Origin: an uncultured Ruminococcus sp.
Lineage (GTDB): Bacteria; Bacillota; Clostridia; Oscillospirales; Ruminococcaceae
Direction of reading: 5' to 3'
Assembly (NCBI GenBank): GCA_945876405.1
Contig: CAMCOJ010000017.1
Location: 1-15,050 of the forward strand
DNA length: 15,050 nt
This document shows, piece after piece, positions 1 to 10,525 of the stretch. A program made the position numbers and the translations under genes. Every line of letters starts with the position of its first letter. The stretch's first letter is position 1. The notes under the pieces are model-generated. The model did no database searches, was not told the origin of the DNA, and was given only the letters and a program-made list of their open reading frames with translations.

Positions 1-54
1 GTGTCCGAAGTGAACGCCTGCTTCAAGAAGCTGTTTCATTGATACTACTGCCAT
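1..54 (-). CDS. rpsB: 30S ribosomal protein S2, N-terminal 18 codons only (cut by window edge)
   Basis: Reading the minus strand from 54 gives MAVVSMKQLLEAGVHFGH, the highly conserved N-terminus of bacterial ribosomal protein uS2, a component of the small subunit that binds late in 30S assembly. The ATG is at 54-52, and a perfect AGGAGG lies 9 bases upstream, so the start is certain. The rest of the gene continues beyond base 1. It has its own promoter and a folded leader (entries below) and so is a separate transcription unit from pflA. In most bacteria tsf (EF-Ts) follows rpsB; that part is not visible here. Confidence 0.95.
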   Translation of the reverse strand, partial: MAVVSMKQLLEAGVHFGH

Positions 55-63
55 TGTGTAGTT

Positions 64-69
64 CCTCCT
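64..69 (-). promoter_or_regulatory. Ribosome binding site of rpsB
   Basis: A perfect AGGAGG on the minus strand sits 9 bases ahead of the rpsB ATG. A second SD-like GGAGGG (93-98) lies further upstream in the leader with no start codon after it, so it is probably part of the leader structure rather than a functional site. Confidence 0.9.
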
Positions 70-110
70 AGTAAATTGGTTTTTTTATTATTCCCTCCGC
101 TGGTCTTAGC

Positions 111-147
111 TTGAAAACAACCTTCATCCGAAGGCACCGGCTTTCAA
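111..147 (-). promoter_or_regulatory. Two-tier hairpin in the rpsB 5' leader (candidate ribosomal-protein leader)
   Basis: In the rpsB leader, the outer arms TTGAAAG (147-141) and TTTTCAA (117-111) pair over 7 bp, including one G-U. The inner arms CCTTC (134-130) and GAAGG (125-121) pair perfectly around the 4-base loop GGAT. The tiers are separated by an asymmetric internal loop of six against three bases. Such structures ahead of ribosomal protein genes often bind the encoded protein for feedback control. That role is inferred here; only the complementarity is seen. Confidence 0.5.
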
Positions 148-174
148 AATCACCAACGTGCGAATTACTGATAC

Positions 175-203
175 ATTATATCATAAAATCCATATATTTT
201 CAA
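175..203 (-). promoter_or_regulatory. Sigma-A-type promoter of rpsB
   Basis: On the minus strand, -35 TTGAAA (203-198) is followed by a 17-base spacer and a perfect -10 TATAAT (180-175). The spacer ends TGA, giving an extended -10. Predicted transcription starts near 168, leaving a leader of about 115 nt before the rpsB ATG. Confidence 0.85.
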
Positions 204-211
204 GACAAAAG

Positions 212-239
212 AAGAAATATTATCTTACAAATATTTCTT
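212..239 (-). terminator. AT-rich perfect inverted repeat between pflA and rpsB, possible weak terminator
   Basis: Minus-strand AAGAAATATT (239-230) and AATATTTCTT (221-212) form a perfect 10-bp stem with an 8-base loop, followed by CTTTTG. It lies 27 bases after the pflA stop and 8 bases before the rpsB -35 box. The low GC and short T run make it a weak intrinsic terminator at best. It could instead be an operator for the rpsB promoter. Confidence 0.4.
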
Positions 240-266
240 GAATATAAAGTGATTTTTTAGGCATAT

Positions 267-1025
267 TTACTTATTACCTTTATAGCCGGTATACTCAGCA
301 GTTCTTAATCTTCTGTTTGCATTTTCAACTCTGTCATCTTCAGGTGGTGATATACCTTCAAGGGCATATTTTATACCAAGGTTTTCCCACTTGAAAAGTC
401 CAAGTGTGTGATATGGAAGAACCTCTACTCTCTGAACATTTTTCAGTCCTGCAATGAATTCACCCAGTGCATCAAGGTCTTCATCAAAGTCGCTGTTTTC
501 CGGTACAAGAACATGTCGGATCCATACCGGTTTTTCTATATCTGAAAGGTACTTTGCAAGTTCAAGAATATTGTCGTTCTTCTGCTTTGTGAGTTCAAAA
601 TGACGTTCAGGATTAATTTCCTTTATATCAAGCAGAAGAAGATCCGTGTACTTCATTAGTTCTTCAAACTTTGAAAAGAAAGGCTCTTCTCTGGTAAACG
701 GATTTCCGGAAGTATCTATGGTTGTGTGTATGCCTTCTTTTTTCGCAAGCTTAAAGAATTCGATAAGGAAATCTATCTGAAGGAGAGGCTCACCTCCGCT
801 CACGGTTATACCGCCGTCTTTTCCCCAGTATGCCTTATATTTCTTAACCTTGCTGAAAAGATCTTCAGCTGTCCATTCCTCCGCACCCTGTGATGCCCAT
901 GAATCCGGATTGTGGCAGTATTTGCAGCGCATGTCGCATCCCTTAAGAAATACTACAAAACGTACACCAGGTCCGTCTGCAGCACCAAAACTCTCAAGCG
1001 AATGTATTTTTCCTGTTATGCTCAT
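267..1025 (-). CDS. pflA: Pyruvate formate-lyase activating enzyme (radical SAM)
   Basis: This 252-residue protein would use S-adenosylmethionine and a [4Fe-4S] cluster to place the glycyl radical on pyruvate formate-lyase. The radical-SAM motif CxxxCxxC is at C30, C34 and C37 (GCDMRCKYCHNP), followed by GGITVSGGEPLLQ at about 71-83, the usual glycine-rich SAM-contact segment. Length is normal for the family (about 245-265). ATG at 1025-1023 is preceded by AGGAGTG (1040-1034) with 8 bases of spacing. It lies directly downstream of its substrate gene pflB, but an intrinsic terminator stands between them and there is no room for a separate promoter, so expression should depend on readthrough. 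PflA is needed only in catalytic amounts, which fits reduced expression. Confidence 0.95.
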   Translation of the reverse strand: MSITGKIHSLESFGAADGPGVRFVVFLKGCDMRCKYCHNPDSWASQGAEEWTAEDLFSKVKKYKAYWGKDGGITVSGGEPLLQIDFLIEFFKLAKKEGIHTTIDTSGNPFTREEPFFSKFEELMKYTDLLLLDIKEINPERHFELTKQKNDNILELAKYLSDIEKPVWIRHVLVPENSDFDEDLDALGEFIAGLKNVQRVEVLPYHTLGLFKWENLGIKYALEGISPPEDDRVENANRRLRTAEYTGYKGNK

Positions 1026-1049
1026 TTATTTTTCACTCCTGTTATTTTT

Positions 1050-1086
1050 AAAAAAGACCCGTACAAATTTATCATCTGCACGGGTC
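1050..1086 (-). terminator. Intrinsic terminator/attenuator between pflB and pflA
   Basis: Minus-strand GACCCGTGCA (1086-1077) pairs with TGTACGGGTC (1065-1056), giving 10 bp with a single G-U and an 11-base loop. Six T follow at once (1055-1050). This is a textbook intrinsic terminator 45 bases after the pflB stop. Since pflA begins 24 bases beyond the T run, readthrough of this hairpin probably sets the pflA level. Confidence 0.85.
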
Positions 1087-1131
1087 AGTATATTTATACG
1101 TGATACAATCAATATAATCTAGCTGAGTAAA

Positions 1132-3426
1132 TTATAAAGACTTGTGGCAAGTTCTCTTGATAACGTCGAGCTGCTGTTCACGTGTAAGATCGATGAACTT
1201 AACTGCGTAACCGGATACACGGATTGTGAAGTTAGCGTATTCTTCCTTCTCCGGATGTTCCATAGCATCGATAAGCTTCTCTGTACCAAATACGTTTACG
1301 TTGAGGTGGTGAGCACCCTGTGCAAAGTAACCGTCAAGTGTATTTACGAGGTTATTAACTCTCTCTTCAGTGTTGTTTCCGAGAGCATCAGGGTTGATTG
1401 TCTGAGTATTTGAGATACCGTCAAGAGCCCATTCGTAAGGAATCTTAGCAACTGAGTTAAGTGATGCGAGAAGACCTGTCTGTTCTGCACCGTAGCTTGG
1501 TGAAGCACCCGGAGCAAATGGTTCGCCTGCCTTACGTCCGTCAGGAAGTGAACCTGTAGCCTTACCGTAAACAACGTTTGATGTAATTGTAAGGATAGAT
1601 GTTGTTGGTTCAGAATTACGGTATGTGTGTCTCTTCTTGATCTTGTCGAGGAATGTCTTAAGGAGCCATACGCCAATCTCATCTGCTCTGCTGTCGTCGT
1701 TACCATACTTAGGGAAGTCGCCTTCGACTTCGTAATCAAGAGCAATGTTCTTTGCAACGTCAATTACATTACCCTTCTTGTCCTTAACTTCAACATCACC
1801 ACGGATAACCTTAACCTTAGCATACTTGATTGCTGAGAGTGAGTCGATTACGTGTGAGAAACCTGCAATACCTGTAGCGAATGTACGTCTTACATCTGTA
1901 TCGATAAGAGCCATCTCTGCAGCTTCATAGTAGTACTTGTCGTGCATGTAGTGAATGAGGTTAAGTGTATTTACATAGATACCAGCAAGCCATTCGAGCA
2001 TTACATCATACTTCTTCATTACTTCATCATAATCAAGGTATTCTGATGTGATTGGCTGATATGCAGGAGCGATCTGCTTGCCGAGCTTTTCATCAATACC
2101 GCCGTTAATAGCGTAAAGAAGAGCCTTTGCAAGGTTTGCACGTGCACCGAAGAACTGAATCTCCTTACCTGTCTGTGTTGCAGATACGCAGCAGCAGATG
2201 CTGTAGTCATCGCCCCATACAGGCTTCATAACATCGTCGTTTTCGTACTGAATTGAGCTTGTTTCAATTGAGATATATGAAGCGTACTTCTTGAATGTTT
2301 CAGGAAGTGCAGGTGAGTAGAGTACTGTAAGGTTTGGTTCAGGTGAAGGTCCCATGTTTTCGAGTGTGTGGAGGAAACGGAAGTCGTTCTTTGTTACCAT
2401 GTGACGACCATCCATACCGATACCGGCAACTTCGAGTGTAGCCCATACCGGGTCACCTGAGAAGAGTTCATTGTATGATGGAATTCTTGCGAACTTAACC
2501 ATTCTGAACTTCATAACCATGTGGTCGATAAGTTCCTGAGCTTCTGACTCTGTGAGTGTACCAGCTTCGAGATCTCTCTGAATATAGATATCGAGGAATG
2601 TTGATACACGGCCAACAGACATAGCTGCACCGTTCTGTGTCTTGATAGCTGCGAGGTAACCAAAGTAGAGCCACTGAACAGCTTCCTTAGCGTTCTTAGC
2701 AGGCTGTGAGATATCGTAGCCGTAGATCTCAGCCATAGCCTTCATACCCTGAAGAGCCTTGATCTGATCTGCAAGTTCTTCTCTCTGACGGATAATATCA
2801 TCAGTCATTGTTCCGTCGCCGCAGTTTGCCTTGTCTGCTTCCTTTTCCTTAATAAGGAAATCAATACCGTAAAGAGCAACTCTTCTGTAGTCGCCAACGA
2901 TACGTCCACGGCCGTATGTATCAGGAAGACCTGTTACGATATGGCTGTTTCTTGCAGCTCTGATTTCAGGTGTGTAAGCATCGAATACACCCTGATTGTG
3001 TGTCTTGTGATATTCATTGAAAATCTGGTCATACTTTTCATTTACCTTGTATCCGTAGCTTTCAGCTGCCTGCTGAGCCATCTTGATACCACCATAAGGC
3101 ATAAATGCTCTCTTGAGAGGCTTGTCTGTCTGAAGACCAACAATCTTTTCAAGATCCTTGAGAGATTCATCTATATATCCAGGACCATAAGCTGTAAGGC
3201 TTGTAACAATCTCTGTTTCGCAGTCGAGTACTCCGCCCTTTGCTCTCTGTTCCTTCTGAAGTTCCTGAAGTCTGCCCCAGAGCTTGTTAGTAGCTTCTGT
3301 AGGTCCTGCAAGGAATGATTCATCGCCGTCATAAGGTGTATAGTTTTTCTGGATAAAGTCACGAACATTTATTTCCTGCTTCCACTTTGTGCCTTTGAAA
3401 CCATTCCACTGTGTAAATTCAACCAT
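1132..3426 (-). CDS. pflB: Formate C-acetyltransferase (pyruvate formate-lyase)
   Basis: This 764-residue glycyl-radical enzyme converts pyruvate and CoA to acetyl-CoA and formate in the cytoplasm, a main fermentative route in anaerobes. It is close in length to the 760-residue E. coli PflB. The catalytic cysteine pair is visible in [11 protein letters not shown]; alignment to the E. coli segment DDYAIACCVS makes C412 and C413 the catalytic pair, with C411 replacing Ala. The glycyl-radical motif RVSGYAV near the C-terminus puts the radical on G739. [19 protein letters not shown] (about 425-443) is also highly conserved. ATG at 3426 follows AGGAGG with 9 bases of spacing. A promoter lies just upstream (3460-3488) and a terminator just downstream, so it can be transcribed alone at a high level. 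Confidence 0.98.
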   Translation of the reverse strand: MVEFTQWNGFKGTKWKQEINVRDFIQKNYTPYDGDESFLAGPTEATNKLWGRLQELQKEQRAKGGVLDCETEIVTSLTAYGPGYIDESLKDLEKIVGLQTDKPLKRAFMPYGGIKMAQQAAESYGYKVNEKYDQIFNEYHKTHNQGVFDAYTPEIRAARNSHIVTGLPDTYGRGRIVGDYRRVALYGIDFLIKEKEADKANCGDGTMTDDIIRQREELADQIKALQGMKAMAEIYGYDISQPAKNAKEAVQWLYFGYLAAIKTQNGAAMSVGRVSTFLDIYIQRDLEAGTLTESEAQELIDHMVMKFRMVKFARIPSYNELFSGDPVWATLEVAGIGMDGRHMVTKNDFRFLHTLENMGPSPEPNLTVLYSPALPETFKKYASYISIETSSIQYENDDVMKPVWGDDYSICCCVSATQTGKEIQFFGARANLAKALLYAINGGIDEKLGKQIAPAYQPITSEYLDYDEVMKKYDVMLEWLAGIYVNTLNLIHYMHDKYYYEAAEMALIDTDVRRTFATGIAGFSHVIDSLSAIKYAKVKVIRGDVEVKDKKGNVIDVAKNIALDYEVEGDFPKYGNDDSRADEIGVWLLKTFLDKIKKRHTYRNSEPTTSILTITSNVVYGKATGSLPDGRKAGEPFAPGASPSYGAEQTGLLASLNSVAKIPYEWALDGISNTQTINPDALGNNTEERVNNLVNTLDGYFAQGAHHLNVNVFGTEKLIDAMEHPEKEEYANFTIRVSGYAVKFIDLTREQQLDVIKRTCHKSL

Positions 3427-3435
3427 GTGAATAAA

Positions 3436-3441
3436 CCTCCT
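3436..3441 (-). promoter_or_regulatory. Ribosome binding site of pflB
   Basis: A perfect AGGAGG on the minus strand sits 9 bases before the pflB ATG and fixes the start. Such a strong site suits an abundant enzyme. Confidence 0.9.
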
Positions 3442-3459
3442 ATAATATTTTCTCTATAC

Positions 3460-3488
3460 ATTTTACCACTATCCCCGTTTATAGTCAA
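3460..3488 (-). promoter_or_regulatory. Sigma-A-type promoter of pflB
   Basis: On the minus strand, -35 TTGACT (3488-3483), a 17-base spacer ending GTGG and -10 TAAAAT (3465-3460) form a good promoter. The TGG just before the -10 gives an extended -10. Transcription should start near 3452, a short leader of about 25 nt. The remaining upstream DNA (3489-3604) is AT-rich; I searched it for a convincing Rex-type operator (TTGTTAA-N4-TTAACAA) and saw none. Confidence 0.75.
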
Positions 3489-3604
3489 TCGGAATGTTGC
3501 ACAGATTTAAACATCGATATTTTCGTTTTAATGTACAGTTTGTCGATTTATATTTTTCCATAGTTTTATTTGTAGTAACTTTTGTAAGATAAAGCGTTAA
3601 TGCA

Positions 3605-3644
3605 GTAAAAAAGATGTGCACAGATACAGCCTGCACACATCTTT
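3605..3644 (-). terminator. Intrinsic terminator of the ATP synthase operon
   Basis: Four bases after the atpC stop, minus-strand AAAGATGTGTGCAG (3644-3631) pairs with CTGTGCACATCTTT (3623-3610) over 14 bp, with two G-U pairs and the 7-base loop GCTGTAT. The T run is made by the last stem bases and those after them (3612-3607). This is the strongest terminator in the window and separates the atp operon from pflB. Confidence 0.9.
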
Positions 3645-3648
3645 AATT

Positions 3649-4058
3649 TTACTGTTTATAATTTCCTGAATGGACATTGATACGGTTAAGAGCACGCTTG
3701 AGTTTTAGTTCGGCATAGCGCAGTTCCTTGTCACTTTCAAGGTTCTTTAACTTTTCTCTCGCCTCTTCAGCTGATCGGTTCGCCCATTCGATGTCTATTT
3801 CGTCAGCCCACTCAACTGCTTCAGCAATTATTGTGGTTTTGTCTGCTGACACTTTGATCACACCGCTTGACAAAGCAGCCGTCCTGTAATTACCGTCTTT
3901 CATTATCTTAACAGGTCCGGAAGGAAGAGCACCTGCAAAGTTTTCATGTCTTGCAAGTATTCCCATCTCCCCTTCTGTTGTTCTGACGATAAGTCTTTCC
4001 GCTTCATCATCATAAAAAATTCTGTCCGGTGTAATAATCTGTAGTCTGAATGAAGCCA

Positions 4059-4059
<1 letters not shown>
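3649..4059 (-). CDS. atpC: F1Fo ATP synthase epsilon subunit
   Basis: This 136-residue protein is the epsilon subunit of the F1 central stalk, which links gamma to the c ring and can inhibit ATP hydrolysis. The N-terminal beta-sandwich begins FRLQIITPDRIFYDDEAE, with the family signature EGEMGILARHENF at about 29-41. The C-terminal part (about 85-130) is charged and helical (WANRSAEEAREKLKNLE onward). Its ATG shares a base with the atpD stop (TAATG), pointing to translational coupling. It is the last gene of the operon, directly before the terminator. Length and order are both canonical. Confidence 0.97.
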
Positions 4060-6360
<2,301 letters not shown>

Positions 6361-6391
6361 TTATCTGTCACCTCCGATAAAGGACAGCTGA

Positions 6392-7909
6392 TTACTTTTT
6401 ATCAGCCATGTATTTCTCAATAAATGTCTTGAGAACATCTTTGAGTGCTTCTTCATTTTCCTTTGTGAGCTCTTTGGTTTCAGATATTGAGCTTATGATA
6501 TCAGGATGTGACTCATCGACAAATCTGAACAGCTCTGTTTCAAAGTCTGATATAAGCTCAATCGGAATATCCTTAAGATAGTCATTTACAACAGCATATA
6601 TGATTACAACCTGATTTTCCACAGTAACAGGAGAGTTTCTTCCCTGCTTGAGAACTTCAACTATACGTTCACCCTTGTCAAGTCTTTCCTTTGTATCCTG
6701 ATCAAGATCAGAACCGAACTGTGAGAAGGACTGAAGTTCCTTGAACTGTGAGTAGAGAAGTTTAAGCGATGAGGAAACTTTCTTCATTGCCTTAATCTGT
6801 GCCGCACTTCCAACTCGTGAAACTGAGATACCAGGATTTACAGCAGGTCTTACACCTGAGTTAAAGAGGTCAGTTTCAAGGAATATCTGTCCGTCAGTAA
6901 TGGAAATAACGTTTGTAGGGATATATGCGGAAACGTCACCGGCCTGTGTTTCGATAATAGGAAGAGCTGTGATGGAACCGCCTCCGTAGTTTTCGTTAAG
7001 GCTGCATGCACGTTCAAGAAGTCTTGAATGCAGATAGAAAACGTCACCAGGATATGCTTCACGTCCAGGTGGTCTCTTAAGCAGGAGTGAAAGTGCACGG
7101 TATGCAACGGCATGCTTTGAAAGGTCGTCGTATACGCAGAGTACATCTTTTCCCTTGTTCATGAAATACTCACCCATGGTTACGCCTGAGTACGGAGCAA
7201 TATACTGAAGAGGTGCAAGTTCCGAAGCGGAAGCCGCAACAACAATAGTATAGTCCATAGCGCCTGCCTTTGTAAGTGTTTCAACGACATTTGCCACTGT
7301 AGATCTCTTCTGACCTATGGCAACATATATACAGATAACGTCCTTGCCCTTCTGGTTGATAATAGTGTCAAGGGCAATAGTTGTTTTACCGGTTTGTCTG
7401 TCACCGATAATAAGCTCACGCTGTCCTCTTCCTATAGGTATCATTGAGTCGATAGCCTTGATACCTGTCTGAAGAGGCTTGTGAACTGATTTTCTTGTGA
7501 TGATACCTGGAGCGATACGTTCGATAGGAGCTGTTTCCTTTGTAAGGAGAGCACCCTTACCGTCGATTGGCTGTCCAAGTGCGTTTACTACTCTTCCGAG
7601 AAGATCATCACCTACAGGTACAGATACAATCTTACCTGTTCTTTTTACTGTGGAGCCTTCTTTGATTCCGGCATCAGAACCAAGCATAACCGCACCAACG
7701 AAATCTCTTTCGAGGTTAAGTGCCATGCCGTATACATCGCCTTCAAATTCAAGAAGCTCATTGGACATGCAGTTGTCAAGTCCATGAATATTCGCAATAC
7801 CGTCACCAACAGTAACTACAGTACCTACATCGCTGAGTTCCAGCTTGTTTTTGTAGTTTTTTACCTGTTCTTTGATGATACCGGTTATTTCATCCGGGCG
7901 TAAATTCAA
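6392..7909 (-). CDS. atpA: F1Fo ATP synthase alpha subunit
   Basis: This 505-residue protein is the non-catalytic nucleotide-binding F1 subunit. The P-loop GDRQTGKT is at 169-176. [14 protein letters not shown] (358-371) carries the arginine finger, R365, which contributes to the catalytic site on beta. The N-terminus [20 protein letters not shown] is typical of the family and contacts delta. The start codon is TTG (7909-7907), because an in-frame TGA precedes it directly and the next in-frame ATG would remove conserved sequence. GAAGGTG (7922-7916) lies 6 bases upstream. It is one of three TTG starts in this operon. Confidence 0.97.
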   Translation of the reverse strand: MNLRPDEITGIIKEQVKNYKNKLELSDVGTVVTVGDGIANIHGLDNCMSNELLEFEGDVYGMALNLERDFVGAVMLGSDAGIKEGSTVKRTGKIVSVPVGDDLLGRVVNALGQPIDGKGALLTKETAPIERIAPGIITRKSVHKPLQTGIKAIDSMIPIGRGQRELIIGDRQTGKTTIALDTIINQKGKDVICIYVAIGQKRSTVANVVETLTKAGAMDYTIVVAASASELAPLQYIAPYSGVTMGEYFMNKGKDVLCVYDDLSKHAVAYRALSLLLKRPPGREAYPGDVFYLHSRLLERACSLNENYGGGSITALPIIETQAGDVSAYIPTNVISITDGQIFLETDLFNSGVRPAVNPGISVSRVGSAAQIKAMKKVSSSLKLLYSQFKELQSFSQFGSDLDQDTKERLDKGERIVEVLKQGRNSPVTVENQVVIIYAVVNDYLKDIPIELISDFETELFRFVDESHPDIISSISETKELTKENEEALKDVLKTFIEKYMADKK

Positions 7910-7915
7910 TCAGTA

Positions 7916-7922
7916 CACCTTC
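7916..7922 (-). promoter_or_regulatory. Ribosome binding site supporting the TTG start of atpA
   Basis: GAAGGTG on the minus strand is 6 bases before TTG 7909-7907. An in-frame TGA abuts the TTG, so no longer start is possible. Confidence 0.75.
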
Positions 7923-7934
7923 TTCATAATAATT

Positions 7935-8474
7935 TTAGCTTAATTCCGCGTCCGCCATCGCTGTCCTGAGACTTTCGAGTCCGGCGCGGACACTGTTATC
8001 GATTCTCTTGTTGTTGTATTCAACTATTATTCCGTCAATTATTGAAGCGTCAGTTTTTTCTTTCAGAACAACGGTTTTGTTAAGCTTTGTCTCAAGTTTG
8101 GCAATAAGTTTTGTTCTGAGTGCTTCAGTAAGCGGAACGCTTGTGATAACCGATACATCAGCGATATTTTTGTATTCGTTGTATTTTTTATTGAAAACCT
8201 CGGCTATCTCTTCAAAATAACCGGCTCTGCCCTTATCACAAAGGAGGCAGAGGAAGTCATATACTATACTGCTGTCGGTAAATATCTTCCCGACAACGTC
8301 TTTTTTCTCTTCGCTTGTAAGCAGAGGAGCCGAAAGAAGCTCATTAAGCTCCGGATTATCCCTGAATACACCGGCAAATTCGTTCAGGTCACTGTGGATC
8401 CTTTCCTCTGAGCCGCCTTCAAGAAACAATTCGAACAGCGCATCTGCATAAAGCTTGGCTACTTCTGCTGCCAT
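7935..8474 (-). CDS. atpH: F1Fo ATP synthase delta subunit
   Basis: This 179-residue protein is the delta (OSCP-type) subunit that fixes the peripheral b stalk to the top of F1. The N-terminal helical domain reads AEVAKLYADALFELFLEGG, with the conserved FTDSSIVYDFLCLLCDKGR segment at about 65-83. The C-terminal domain ends with the family signature IDGIIVEYNNKRIDNSVRAG (about 146-165). Its ATG lies inside atpF: the two genes overlap by 16 bases (8459-8474), so they are probably translationally coupled. Length is normal, and 25 bases separate it from atpA. Confidence 0.95.
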   Translation of the reverse strand: MAAEVAKLYADALFELFLEGGSEERIHSDLNEFAGVFRDNPELNELLSAPLLTSEEKKDVVGKIFTDSSIVYDFLCLLCDKGRAGYFEEIAEVFNKKYNEYKNIADVSVITSVPLTEALRTKLIAKLETKLNKTVVLKEKTDASIIDGIIVEYNNKRIDNSVRAGLESLRTAMADAELS

Positions 8475-8983
8475 GCGTCATCACCCACATTTTCAATAAA
8501 ATCATTGATCAATGCTTCATGATCCTTCTGACTGATTTCCTTCTGGATAATCTTTTCAGCCATCATCATAGCAATACTTGAAATCTCATTCTTCATTTCG
8601 CTCATAGCACGCTGCTTTTCATGTGCAATTTCTTCATTTGCACGGGAAATAATGCTGCCTGCTTCTGTTTTGGCATTTGTGATTATCTCATCTGAACGTA
8701 CCTGAGCTTTTTTGGTTGCGTTCTTAACTATCTCAGCAGATTCATCCTTTGCTGATGAAAGGAGTTCATTGTAGTTTGTTTCGAGTTCCTTCGCATGTGC
8801 CATGCTCTTGTCGGCCTCTTCATATGTTTTCCTGACATCAGCCTGACGTTCCTCGATTATCTTGTTTACTCTGCCAAAAAGGAAATGCTTTATTACCAGA
8901 AAGAGAATGAAGGTGTTAATAAGCACAAGTATGATCGTACCGTAGTCAATAGACAGAAATGACAAAAATCCGTTTTCAGACAT
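8459..8983 (-). CDS. atpF: F1Fo ATP synthase b subunit
   Basis: This 174-residue protein is the peripheral stalk subunit. One N-terminal membrane helix spans about residues 15-36 (GTIILVLINTFILFLVIKHF), followed by the conserved FGRVNKIIEERQADV. A long, charged, alanine- and glutamate-rich coiled coil runs to the C-terminus, which binds delta. ATG at 8983 is preceded by AAGGGTG about 8 bases upstream. It lies 31 bases after atpE and overlaps atpH by 16 bases. There is a single b gene, so the stalk should be a homodimer. Confidence 0.95.
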   Translation of the reverse strand: MSENGFLSFLSIDYGTIILVLINTFILFLVIKHFLFGRVNKIIEERQADVRKTYEEADKSMAHAKELETNYNELLSSAKDESAEIVKNATKKAQVRSDEIITNAKTEAGSIISRANEEIAHEKQRAMSEMKNEISSIAMMMAEKIIQKEISQKDHEALINDFIENVGDDAWQQK

Positions 8984-9014
8984 ATTGTCAACACCCTTTC
9001 AGTTTTATTTAGTA

Positions 9015-9340
<326 letters not shown>

Positions 9341-9364
9341 TTTATATAATACACCTCAGTACTG

Positions 9365-10105
9365 TCAGTGCTGTTCTTCCTCAGGGTATGCTGCACCTAC
9401 ATTTGCCATAGTAAGCATTGTGAATATAAACGCCTGCATGAAACCTGTGAAAAGATCGAAGTAAACTGACAGGACGGCCGGTATACCGATAGTAAATACC
9501 GGGAACACACTCAGACCAACAGCATGTGAAAGTCCGGTCAGAGCGAAGTACAAAAGCTGGGTAATAACGATACCGCTGGCTACATTACCAAAATGACGGA
9601 TACTCATTGAAACCGGTGTAGCAAGCTCACTTATGATATTAATCGGTGTGAGAAGTGCTATAGGTTTTGAGAAACCAACAAAATATCCGAGGATACCGTC
9701 GTTTTTAATCTTGGCATACTGAATCATAAAGAACGTAATAAGTGCCCATGCAAGTGTTGTGCTGAAGTCACCTGTTACAGGTCTTAAGCCAAGTACACTG
9801 ATGAGGCTTCCGAAGATTGAAAACGAGAATATAGTAGCCATATACGGTGCGTAGACGAGATTTTTTGAACCCATAGAATCTCTTACCATACCGTTTACGG
9901 TCTCAACTATCCATTCGGCAACAACCTGTTTTTTGCTCGGATTGTCCTTGGACATATTGTGTGTCATAAACAGAACGAGTCCGATGATAACAGCCATGAC
10001 AACCCAACTGAGTATTACCGTTTCAGTAACGTTAAGGCCGAAAACTTTAAACGCTACCTTAGGACCATTAACTACTACTTCTTCTGAACCCAATTTAAAA
10101 CCCAA
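9365..10105 (-). CDS. atpB: F1Fo ATP synthase a subunit
   Basis: This 246-residue integral membrane protein is the stator subunit that forms the ion channels beside the c ring. Hydrophobic helices lie at about 28-47, 86-106, 115-130, 176-194 and 203-236. The essential arginine that faces the c-ring glutamate is R170 in SMSIRHFGNVASG, equivalent to E. coli R210. The start is TTG (10105-10103), 3 bases after the atpI stop, with AGGAGGG (10119-10113) 7 bases upstream inside the end of atpI. No in-frame ATG occurs until residue 37, within the first membrane helix, so the TTG start is secure. The C-terminus, ANVGAAYPEEEQH, is short and acidic. Confidence 0.95.
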   Translation of the reverse strand: MGFKLGSEEVVVNGPKVAFKVFGLNVTETVILSWVVMAVIIGLVLFMTHNMSKDNPSKKQVVAEWIVETVNGMVRDSMGSKNLVYAPYMATIFSFSIFGSLISVLGLRPVTGDFSTTLAWALITFFMIQYAKIKNDGILGYFVGFSKPIALLTPINIISELATPVSMSIRHFGNVASGIVITQLLYFALTGLSHAVGLSVFPVFTIGIPAVLSVYFDLFTGFMQAFIFTMLTMANVGAAYPEEEQH

Positions 10106-10108
10106 TAC

Positions 10109-10492
10109 CTATCCCTCCTTTTTACTGAATATAGCTTTGGCAGGATAAATTACCTTCGGATAAAACAAAGGTATCGCTGTACATATTATGTTAACAAAAG
10201 ATAATTTTAATGCAGCATAAAGACCGGCAGCAAGAAACATAATTCTCAGCAGATAGTGTGCAATCATTTTTGCCGTACCGTTCTTCCCTCTTCTTGCGCC
10301 CTTTGCTACGCTCTGAACGCTTAAAGAAAGCAAAAACATATCTGCAGCAAGTAAAATCGTCCCTAAAACCGCACCTGTCAGTGCCTGTACAAACGAAACA
10401 AACAGTGATGCCGCCGCCACAAGGACAATATCCAGAAAAAATGCGCGGACAACAATAAATTTTATTTCCTTTAACAAATCTTTATTTACCAA
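10109..10492 (-). CDS. atpI: ATP synthase protein I-like small membrane protein
   Basis: This 127-residue protein has about four membrane helices (roughly 12-34, 37-60, 77-96 and 98-114). A basic loop, KGARRGKNG (64-72), lies between the second and third, and a basic tail follows. Size, topology and position directly before atpB match the poorly conserved AtpI family, which assists c-ring assembly or Mg2+ supply in some species; that function is not shown here. The start is TTG (10492-10490), because an in-frame TAA at 10501-10499 excludes a longer frame. AGGAGG (10510-10505) lies 12 bases upstream, rather far, so initiation may be weak. The name rests mainly on position and topology. Confidence 0.8.
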   Translation of the reverse strand: MVNKDLLKEIKFIVVRAFFLDIVLVAAASLFVSFVQALTGAVLGTILLAADMFLLSLSVQSVAKGARRGKNGTAKMIAHYLLRIMFLAAGLYAALKLSFVNIICTAIPLFYPKVIYPAKAIFSKKEG

Positions 10493-10504
10493 TATATGTT
10501 ACAT

Positions 10505-10510
10505 CCTCCT
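10505..10510 (-). promoter_or_regulatory. Ribosome binding site of atpI with unusual spacing
   Basis: A perfect AGGAGG is followed at once by ATGTAA, a start codon directly followed by a stop. The real TTG start of atpI lies 12 bases after the SD. The ATG is too close to the SD to be used efficiently. Confidence 0.7.
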
Positions 10511-10525
10511 TAAAAGCTTATGATT

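Noticed and set aside
850..1122. A plus-strand open frame of 90 codons across pflA and the pflB-pflA spacer
   Set aside because: It is antisense to the conserved PflA N-terminus and runs through the terminator hairpin; there is no SD and no recognisable protein.
1344..1763. A 139-codon open frame on the minus strand inside pflB
   Set aside because: It is an out-of-frame shadow of pflB, low in complexity (rich in Thr, Leu, Arg, Gln) and without a ribosome binding site.
3489..3604. A possible redox (Rex-type) or other operator upstream of the pflB promoter
   Set aside because: Only short 4-6 base palindromes such as ATCGAT are present; nothing approaches TTGTTAA-N4-TTAACAA.
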